From: Dipteris shenzhenensis
Lineage: Eukaryota; Polypodiophyta; Polypodiopsida; Gleicheniales
Assembly (NCBI GenBank): GCA_047967505.1
Contig: CM106538.1
DNA: 64,000 nt
Strand: one strand, 5' to 3'
How positions within the stretch are numbered: the stretch's first letter is position 1; each line of letters starts with the position of its first letter. The notes under the pieces were generated by a model. The model was not told the DNA's origin. It did no database searches and was given only the letters and a program-made list of their open reading frames with translations. Below are positions 56,704 through 64,000 of this stretch, one piece after another. The position numbers and the translations under genes are program-made.

Positions 56704-57480
56704 CTACATTACCATTCTCAGGCCATTGGTTTTGATCGAAGCGACATTGGGCACAGAGGATAGCATCTTTACTTGCCGCTCATGGATTTCTTGAGTGGAG
56801 GAGGGTAGCGTGGGTTGAGCATGTAATAGCATCGATTTACCACTGTGGCTAGCTTTGTGCTCCCTTTGAGCTGGACCCTTGGGTGGTGTGCTGGTGGAAG
56901 CTAGGGCTTCTAGTTGGCTTTGCTGCAATGCTTCATTGTCATGAACTAGAGTGGTCGGGGCCAAAGAGGGCGAGCTTGGTCTACACGGCAGAATTACCGC
57001 TATTTGACCACCATCGGTAAGCGAAGCCATTCAAGTGCACTAGTCGACTTGGTAGTTAACGGTGTAGCACTAGGTTCTTCCTAGATTAATTTGTTCTTTG
57101 GTGGCTTCTGTAGGGAGAACATAAAAGCGTATATCCACAGCTTTGTCGAACAACCATTAGACTTAGATTTACATAACCCAAGGTCTGCAGAAGTTGGCCG
57201 TTTATAGCTCTTATTGAGGCAGTAGTGAGGGTGAGGGGTACCTGCAACCTTTTCCATACCTCCCAGGAGATGAAATTGTGGCTCGCTCCTAGGTCCACGA
57301 GTGCTTTGATGCACATGCGCGGTACCTGTAGTAGCTGAATAAGCAACCTAGCTGGCTCTATTGTTAGCTCATCTGTTAGTTGAATATGTTCAACCGTTGC
57401 CTTAAAAAGGGTCATTTGTCTATGCTGTCTAGGTCTTAGCATTACGGATTTTGGCTTCCTCGATGGCTTGATGCTTCATC
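56704..57480 (-). pseudogene. Gypsy-like aspartic protease fragment (second protease)
   Basis: At 57442-57086 the minus strand reads MTLFKATVEHIQL, then MCIKALVDLGASHNFIS and VWKRLQVPL, then IRAINGQLLQTLGYVNLSL. This is the retropepsin block of single-frame gypsy elements (xALVDSGASHNFIS), with Leu in place of Ser. A Lys/Glu-rich stretch just upstream (HRDKKLKAEVARMK) resembles the gag end. A second frame (57030-56704) is Ser/Pro/Gln-rich without domains. Since gypsy element 2 has its own, different protease at 61026-61526, this is probably a fragment of another gypsy lineage inserted after its integrase. Confidence 0.5.
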
Positions 57481-57769
57481 CTGGCCACCTCTGCCTTGAG
57501 CTTTTTATCTCTATGCATGGCTTGAAGGGTAGGGATAGTGAGTGGTCTGTAGTATCTTTTCAATTTGCTTCTGTTTAGGCATGCGGGATCACTAGTAGTA
57601 ATAAGGAGACGTCACCTGTGTGCAATAAATATATGAAAATTCCCCTTATCTACCCCTATTTACGGGACCTTACCTTATAAAATGTACCTTCCTTCCCTTA
57701 TATAACCCCCCTCCCTTACACTCACGTGGTACCATACGATAAACCCTAGTGGACCCCTCATGTGTTTAG
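57481..57769. other. Spacer after the gypsy element 2 integrase, nothing recognised
   Basis: No supported gene or terminal repeat. Confidence 0.4.
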
Positions 57770-58985
57770 GTAGCCATCCATTTTCGTCCCATCAAGGGTG
57801 GCCATTCGGCACACCCCTTGGGGGGTGATCTCAACTATGTGGTAAGGACCCATACCTCAATACTTAAGTTTACGTTTGGTGTTGCGGACACTGTATAGGA
57901 GTGCCAAGTCTCCTTCTACCAAGTCCTTGTTCTTGAGGTTGTGGTCAAACCATTTTTTACGTCGAGCCTTTTCTACTCACAAAGCATGGGCTACTCACAA
58001 CCTTCTCTCATCTAGCTTTTTGAGGTCAACTAGTCTTTTGGCCAACATGTTTTTCGTGAGTCTTTCCTTTATGGCAAGACAAAGGCTAGGCACTACATAC
58101 TCCATTCGCATTACTGCCTCTACCCTAAAGGCTAACTTGAAGGGGGTACAATGTGTTGTTACCTTATAGGAGGTCCTGTAGGTCCATAATGTTGCTATGA
58201 GCTTATGCGCCCAGTCAGTACAACTGGCTTCTTCCATACATGTGATAATTTTATAGCAAGTTTTGTTGGAGCTTTAGGCCAAGCCATTTGCTCTAGGTAG
58301 TATGACATTGACTTCCTATGAATGATCATAAACTCGCTTGTCTCAAGATTGCTATGGTTTCGTTGAGGAAGTGAGTTCCTCGGTCGCTAACTAACTCCAA
58401 CCGGCATCCAAACCGTGTGATGCCTTGTTCATATAAGAACTTAGCAGTGGATCTTACATTAGCCTTCACCATAGCTCTTCCTTCTACCCACTTGGTGAAG
58501 TTGTTGGTAGCTAGGATGATGTATCGAGCCCCGGTCCCCTTAGCAGCTAGGCTTATGGGACCAATGAAATCGATGCCCCACTTCTTGAAGGGTTGGTCAG
58601 CTATGATCCCAGTTAGGGGCATCATGTTTGCCCTGTGGGCGATTTGGATGCGCTGGCATGGGTCACATCGTTTGACGAATTCGGCCACATCTTCGAAGAG
58701 CATTGGCCACCAGAGACCAAGTTGCAGCACTTTACGTGCTATAACCTCAGTGGAAAAATGGCCTCCTGTGATTCTTGAGTGGGCTTCTTCTAGCACCTTG
58801 AGCAATGTATTTGCATTGGCACACGCATCTTTACAGTATGCCATCCTTGTAAGCATGCGGTAGAGTTGGCTTGCTATCAGCTGGTATGGCACTATGTCCT
58901 TAATGAGTTTACGGGCTCTATCCTTCTTAAGATCTTGGCCTAGGGGTAGCCGTTTGCCAAGTAGTGGCCGATTTTGGCGGCCCAT
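57770..58985 (-). pseudogene. Gypsy element 2 integrase, broken
   Basis: Integrase that would insert element DNA. The frame at 58985-58326 holds the zinc-binding region (EEAHSRITGGHFSTEV then FVKRCDPCQRI: H, H, C-x2-C) and the core with WGIDFIGPIS (first Asp) and LVSDRGTHFLN (second Asp). 58237-57995 continues with the end of the core (ALWTYR-type ATLWTYRTSYKVTTHCTPF) after a frameshift. At about 57960-57770 is the GPY/F tail with KNKDLVEGDLALLYSV, a TGA where Trp is expected (KLKY-stop-GMGPYHIVEI), and ATLDGTKMDGYLN. The third catalytic residue lies in the damaged join and I could not place it. Confidence 0.8.
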
Positions 58986-59027
58986 TCTGGAATGATGTTG
59001 AGGAAGAAGAGGGAAGCGTCGAGGAGA

Positions 59028-60212
59028 TCATCTTCTACTTCGGTCGGAGCTTCGCTCATCGTTAGGGATCCTCGATAAATGGTCAGCTAAAGCATGAGTT
59101 TTGCCCTTGCGCACCGTGACTGTAAAGTCAAATTCTAATAGGATCAGCATCCACCTAATGATGCATCCTGTCATGCAAGGTTTGTTGACCAAGTACAACA
59201 ATGCTTGATGGTTCACAAAGAAGACAAACTTGTTAGCTAACAAATAGTGCCTAAATTTCTTAACTGCATAGATCATGGTGAGACCCTCTCTCTTGGTGGT
59301 GGTGTACTTAACTTTGGCTTCATTGAGTTGACGGCTTGCAAGTATACTTTGCAAGTATACTGAGTAATCCAAATTATGCTCCCCGGGCTGAGCTAACACA
59401 CATCCAATGGTGAAGTTAGAGGCATCAATGTGGACATGGAATTTTAAATTCCATTCGAAAGATCTCAGTACTGGGGCAGTGGCTAGAGCTAGCTTGAGAG
59501 TTTCAAAGGACGTTTGGCATTCTTCAATCCACTCAAAGGATACTAGCAGTCTATATAACAAGTGGGATATGTTGGCAATGAACAAAATAAACCTCTGGTA
59601 ATAGCTTGTATATGGCCAGTAAATCGTTGGACTTCCTTAGCATTGGTGGGGGGCAATAACTCCAAAATGAGAACTTCATTTTATTGTGGTCCATAGAGAT
59701 TTCATTCCGGGACACTATGTGACCAAGGATGTGACACCATGTTTGACCCAGAATTGGCACTTAAGGGGGTTGAGATATATGTGTTATAAGCGCACTTCTC
59801 AAGGACTAAGATACTTTAGGTGGTCATCCCATTTCAAGTTCATGCAGATATCATCCAAGAAGACTTCCATAAAGTCCCTCAGGTATTCCTTGAATACCGT
59901 GATCATCATACATTGGAAAGTAGCTGGGGCATTGGTTAGACCAAAGATCATAACCCTGGCTACATATACTCCCGATTCGGTTAACAAGGCAGTCTTATAT
60001 TGATCTTGGGGGGCGATTGAGACTTGGTTGTAACCCCAAAATCCATCTAGGAAGCTATACTCTTCCTTTCCAGCTACCCTTTCTAGAGCATGTTTTGTGA
60101 ATGGCAGGGGATAGTGATCACGTCTCATGGCCATGTTAACCTTCTTCAAATCCAGGCATACTCTAATTTTTCCATTCTTCTTTAGGACTATCACAATGGG
60201 TGATACCCCCAA
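59028..60212 (-). pseudogene. Gypsy element 2 reverse transcriptase and RNase H, broken
   Basis: Reverse transcriptase frame 60212-59799: VSPIVIVLKKNGKIRVCLDL, RDHYPLPF, FGLTNAPATFQ and the catalytic FLDDI (family usually F/YxDD). After a frameshift and a short gap, 59585-59028 gives the thumb (FEWIEECQTSFETLK), the RNase H start (HIDASNFTIGCVLAQPGE), YTTTKREGLTMIYAVKKFRHYL, HQALLYLVNKP and HALADHLSRIPN. The order and motifs are those of Ty3/gypsy. At least one frameshift separates the two blocks. The NHQAL motif has Gln where the family usually has Lys or Ala. Confidence 0.85.
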
Positions 60213-61025
60213 TATGTATGCTCGATCTCGTAGAGGAATCCTGCATCTATGAGTTTCTGGATTTCTTCCCTCACTATGAGTGTGTACTTAGGATTCATAG
60301 GATAGGGGCATTGCCGCACTAGCCCAGTGGCATCATCCGTCATGGGGATTGTATGCTACACTACTACAACAGGTACTCCCTTTATGTCTGTGTACTTCCA
60401 AGCCATGCAATCCTTAAATTCCCATAGGAGAGCTATTAAGGCATTCTCCTCATTGGAAGTGAGGTCATCAGTGACAAATACAGATTGTGGGTCTTGGCCT
60501 TCTGAGGCTAAGTTTACTTCTTTGATCGGGGCCGGTCCATCATATCCTTGAAAACAACCGTCCTCTCGGGTTCTTTTGTCCTATTGGTATAAGATCTTGT
60601 GATCCTGAATAATGCAGGCCTTGTAGTGTGCTGGCACATGCTGTAGGCCTTCTTTATCCTCAATCTCCTTCTCACTTTTTGCTAGGGTAGTGGAGTTTTT
60701 GGTCTTTGCCTTGACTTTGGATGTAGGGGATTTGGGACCTAAAGGGGGCTCTTCCCTTGTACTTATAGAGCCAACGAGGGTGGTTACCTTGCTTAACCTA
60801 TTTCCCCAATTAGAGAAGAATTCATGGTGGGTAGTCATGGTGCCTACGTAGGTCAGCCAGTGAAAATCTGATTTTACCCTTATTGTTCCCTTGCTTACCT
60901 CTCATGGTTTGAGCATATTGAACATCCTTAAGGGAGCTATCAGGGAGACCCTCGAGCTCTGGGGTGGTGATTTGAAACCCTACTCTTTCTTGGACATCTA
61001 TGTTGGCTAAGACGTGCATCCAGTT
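60213..61025 (-). pseudogene. Gypsy element 2 region between protease and reverse transcriptase
   Basis: Decayed linker of pol in several frames. Recognisable only by position and by fragments such as ITTPELEGLPDSSLKDVQY (about 60940) and a Lys/Ser/Thr-rich stretch near 60700. Frame changes make it uninterpretable in detail. Confidence 0.45.
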
Positions 61026-61526
61026 CTACGAGAATTCTGGCTCGGGAAGAGGTGCATGCCAGAAGTCATCAGACTCCTTCTCATCCTCTTCCTGGTCACA
61101 TGGTTGGAATAGCTTTACGGAGGTAGTTTGGGCAGTGGTGTCAGACTCCGTAGTAAAGAGGTGTCTTGACAATGGGCGGGCCTTATAGGTATGCAGGTCC
61201 ACTCTCATGGTTTGCTCCTTGTGCCATGGGTAGATATTATCATTATGCCAATCATGCACAAGTCCAAACATTTGCAAGAATGGCCTGCCTAGGATAGCTT
61301 CATACCTGGGCTGTCGTGTGAAGTCCATGACCACAAATTGGATAGGGTACGTGAATCCAAAAACCTTAATGTTTATGCCCATCAGTACTCCTAGAGGTTC
61401 AACAGTCCCTCCATCTGCTAGCTTTACTTCTAGATGGGTTTGCTTGAGTGCTGGCTTTCCCCACTTTTCCCAGAATTCCTTGGTGCAGGCACTCACTCTT
61501 GCTCCCCCATCCAAGATGGCTTCCAC
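61026..61526 (-). pseudogene. Gypsy element 2 aspartic protease
   Basis: Retropepsin-like domain that would cleave the polyprotein. MEAILDGGARVSACT gives the catalytic D-G-G in place of D-S/T-G. VKLADGGTVEPLGVLMG (flap side), YPIQFVVMDF and YEAILGRPFLQMFGLVHDW follow; the ILGRPFL motif is typical of gypsy proteases. The frame is open for 166 residues but its neighbours are broken. The D-G-G change may itself inactivate it. Confidence 0.75.
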
Positions 61527-62500
61527 CTTCTGGTTTTGGTAGACTATGGGAATTGAGGTGTTTGTGTCATCACCCTCGAAATACTGGCCTAGCTTATTGA
61601 TGGGGATCTTGGGTAGGTTCTACTCCTTATCTAGTGTTGATTGGTTGGGCCTAGGCCTGGCAAGGGCTCGAGGTAGGAATGGCCTGTTCATCCAATTGGT
61701 CAAATCATGCCATAGGATGGGATTTCCTCTTAGCAGAGATGCGATCGGCATTTTCACTTTTGTAGATAGGAAGGCAGCCAACTTGACACTATCACAGGGT
61801 TTTGGTGAAGCTTCTTCCTCCTCTTCCTCCATGGATAACATGTCCTCGAAGCCATATATGTCTCCTTTGTCTTGGAGGTTATGCAACACTGGGTCCTCTC
61901 AGACGTCTTTTGCATCAGATCCGGAGCTTCCGACTGCTCCACGCTGGGGTGTTCTTCTTCTTCCACTTTTTGGGACCTTGAGAGATTTTGCTCCTCGTTG
62001 CCCCATCAGGTGGGCTAGATGGATAGTATCTGATCCCCTACTGGCCTTTAATCGATGCTCAAACTTATCTTGGCACTCACGCACCAAGTCTTGGGCATCC
62101 CTTACATATTGCTCTTCTAAGACCGGGTCAGGGTAGGTGTCTTTATAGGTGGGAGCCAATGTTAGGCCCTAAGCCTGCACTAGCTTGTTTACTTCTAGAA
62201 TAGGGGTACCTCAATGTCACCTTGGATGGAGGACTGTTCGGAGGTAGAGGAGGTGGCAAAAGTAGCTCTCTCATCCTGGATGAACACCTGATCGGGCACG
62301 TCACCTACTCGAATGGCTTTCTTGCAATGGGTTGGCGGCTATGGAGGGATCTCAAAACTAGGAAACGGGGATACCTTTCCCTTCTTGGTGAGCTTCTTCA
62401 TGGTCTTGCCTAGTGCCTTAGCCTGCATCCTGGTAATGACTTGTAGTGGCACTGTGGCCACTTGGCCTTGCTCAAAGCTAAGCAGATTGAGGCTGGTGCT
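61527..62500 (-). pseudogene. Gypsy element 2 gag-protease linker, broken
   Basis: Decayed coding sequence in several minus-strand frames: KDTYPDPVLEEQYVRDAQDL and a Lys/Arg-rich stretch at 62159-61899, then an acidic run (MEEEEEEASPKPCD) at about 61830. No domain recognised. Position places it between gag zinc knuckles and protease. Confidence 0.5.
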
Positions 62501-63900
62501 CTTTGGCTGGGTTAGTGGAGTGGTTGGCCTTCTCGTGGCACAGTCCTAGAATAGATGCTCCATCCACATCCCGCGCATAAGGGAGTGGGGTTGGTTGCAA
62601 TTGGGGCGGTGGGCGTACAATCCCTGTATGGATAGTCCTTTAAGAAGTGTGGGGCCTGGCATTTGAAATAGGACATCGACGGGTTCGAAGTGCCTCGATA
62701 AGGGCATTCATTTGCTCTATGGGGACCTTGGTAGGTATAACATTGGAGTGGGGGCCTCCGAGCCATTGAGTTCAGAACTCTCGCCCTTGCTTTTATGGGG
62801 GCAGTCTGGAATACGGGGACTTGTTGATCCTCTGGCGGGAGGTACGGGGCCAAGGCTCCACTTCCCTCCTCATAAGGGTAATAATCATGAGGCCCATGAT
62901 CAGGGTCCATTTCCTCCCAATCGTTGGGCAACTCTTCAACCAACACTTGATTGACTGGGGTGATGCGAGGCAGTGGGGGCTACAGACCTAGTATGGGTGG
63001 AGGTAGTGGAGCAAGTTGAGCACGGTACTGGCTAGAGCTGGCTCCAAGGCCACCATGCGGGAGTTGGGGGTGGGTGGGACAGTTAGAGCCAATGGGAGTC
63101 ACATTTGATACATGGGTTGGGGAAGGGACCTTGGAAAGCGACATTGGGAGATATCATGGTTTCCCCACCTATGGCAGAGTGCATAGTAGAGTGCTGGCCT
63201 TGCCCTTAGGCATAGGCACTCATTAGAAGGGTGGTTGCCATTGCATACCCCACACTAGACATTGTCTCATCGTGGAAACAAGTCGGGGTTGCTCGACACT
63301 TCTTTGGAGGTTCCTACTCTCCATTGTTGACCTAGCTGCTCCAACAAGGTGGAGGCTAGCTCACTCACATCCAAGCTTTTAGGCTCATTAGCTTCCTTCT
63401 TACTTAACTCTACACTCAAGGACCTAACTGATGGGGCTACTTCGGAGGGGTCGAGGCCTTATCCGAATCCACTTTGTCCATCATGTTGTCACATATACGG
63501 ATGGCCACTTTGCTGCATAGATCAAAGGAAGTGGGGTTCATTACCATGAGATGGTCATGTAGCTTTGGGTCTGCTAACCCTATAAGGAAGCATGGCAACA
63601 ATCGTTCGTCGCTCATTCACTCATAGGGTTCACAGCATGGGTCTTGTATTACTCCTTCAAGACTCTATGTGTCGTTTAAACTAGATTGAGTTTCTAGGCG
63701 GGGTCCTACGAATGAGTGGAGGCTAGGAATCGAGCTGCCGGACCACCAACTAGGACTGACGGTGGGCTGAGCATAGCTCGAAGCACTTTCCTCTGGCACA
63801 GGACCCTTTGGCAATATCCTTTCAAACCTCAGGTGCGTGTGGCATGCCTCTGGTTGGGGACACCTAAGCTAAACTGAGGTTTTGGAATTTTTTGTTAATT
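62501..63900 (-). pseudogene. Gypsy element 2 gag with four zinc-knuckle-like motifs, broken
   Basis: Nucleocapsid-type gag. Reading right to left: a worn capsid region (about 63900-63350); CGVCNGNHPSNEC (about 63240-63200); YALCHRWGNHDISQC (about 63175-63130), where the first Cys is Tyr; an acidic/Pro-rich spacer (62946-62750); CYTYQGPHRANEC (about 62730), where the second Cys is Tyr; and FKCQAPHFLKDYPYRDC (about 62660-62620). Each Tyr is one G-to-A change away from Cys. Two pairs of knuckles separated by about 400 bp is more than the one or two usual in gypsy gag. Stops and frame changes throughout. Confidence 0.6.
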
Positions 63901-64000
63901 CCTTAGCTACCCCAGAAGTATAGCACTAGTCTGTGGGCTAGCACTATAGCACCGGTCGGTGGGCTACGAGTATAGCAACGGTGGTGTAATACGGTTTTAG
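63901..64000. other. Window edge inside or next to gypsy element 2
   Basis: Contains two near-copies of a GGTCGGTGGGCTA..AGTATAGCA phrase. No boundary of the element is visible, so it probably continues beyond the window. Confidence 0.4.

Overview
The window reads as nuclear DNA of a land plant with a repeat-rich genome. The evidence is a plant-type LRR receptor kinase gene with spliceable introns, Ty1/copia elements primed by plant initiator-Met tRNA, Ty3/gypsy and CACTA (En/Spm) remnants, and long GA, TA and CT microsatellites. I could not fix the species. The receptor kinase architecture and retroelement style would suit a fern, other seed-free plant or gymnosperm, but that is inference at low confidence. 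I saw no prokaryotic or organellar gene organisation and no tRNA or rRNA gene.

Layout. 1-2.6 kb: decayed chromovirus-like gypsy pol followed by two copia gag fragments. 2.6-8.4 kb: mostly non-coding, with an orphan copia LTR end and primer binding site near 7.1 kb. 8.4-12.0 kb: an unrecognised, broken minus-strand gene. 12.2-15.4 kb: a retroposon-like 3' tail, a 247-bp tandem repeat, an AT-rich periodic block and a broken gene of a transposon-like family with the DGMD motif. 15.5-19.9 kb (minus): the one clean host gene, a three-exon LRR receptor kinase of 1226 residues. 20-22.9 kb: its upstream region and simple repeats. 22.9-24.2 kb: copia pol remnant. 24.3-34.4 kb: two CACTA ends in the same orientation, tnpA-like and TNP2-like pseudogenes, an unrecognised broken minus-strand gene, an inverted-repeat-bounded 1-kb insertion and a 500-bp purine tract. 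34.4-45.4 kb (plus): gypsy element 1 (integrase end, extra ORF, putative LTR), interrupted by complete element Copia-1 (34908-40417, target duplication TTTGC). 46-63.9 kb (minus): gypsy element 2 (gag, protease, RT, RNase H, integrase, extra ORF), interrupted by complete element Copia-2 (49604-55089, target duplication GTCCC), which carries an intact 1451-residue polyprotein.

How it fits together. The right half is a nested transposon block: two gypsy copies lie tail to tail, and each has received a young copia insertion in its own orientation. Both gypsy copies carry a related extra coding region downstream of integrase that I do not recognise; this is the best candidate for something undescribed. 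Copia-2 looks autonomous. Copia-1 has almost identical LTRs but a badly broken reading frame, as if it had been copied by proteins supplied in trans. The receptor kinase joins a PSKR/RLP-like ectodomain (island plus four terminal repeats) to a non-RD, HCD-type kinase of the kind found in immune receptors.
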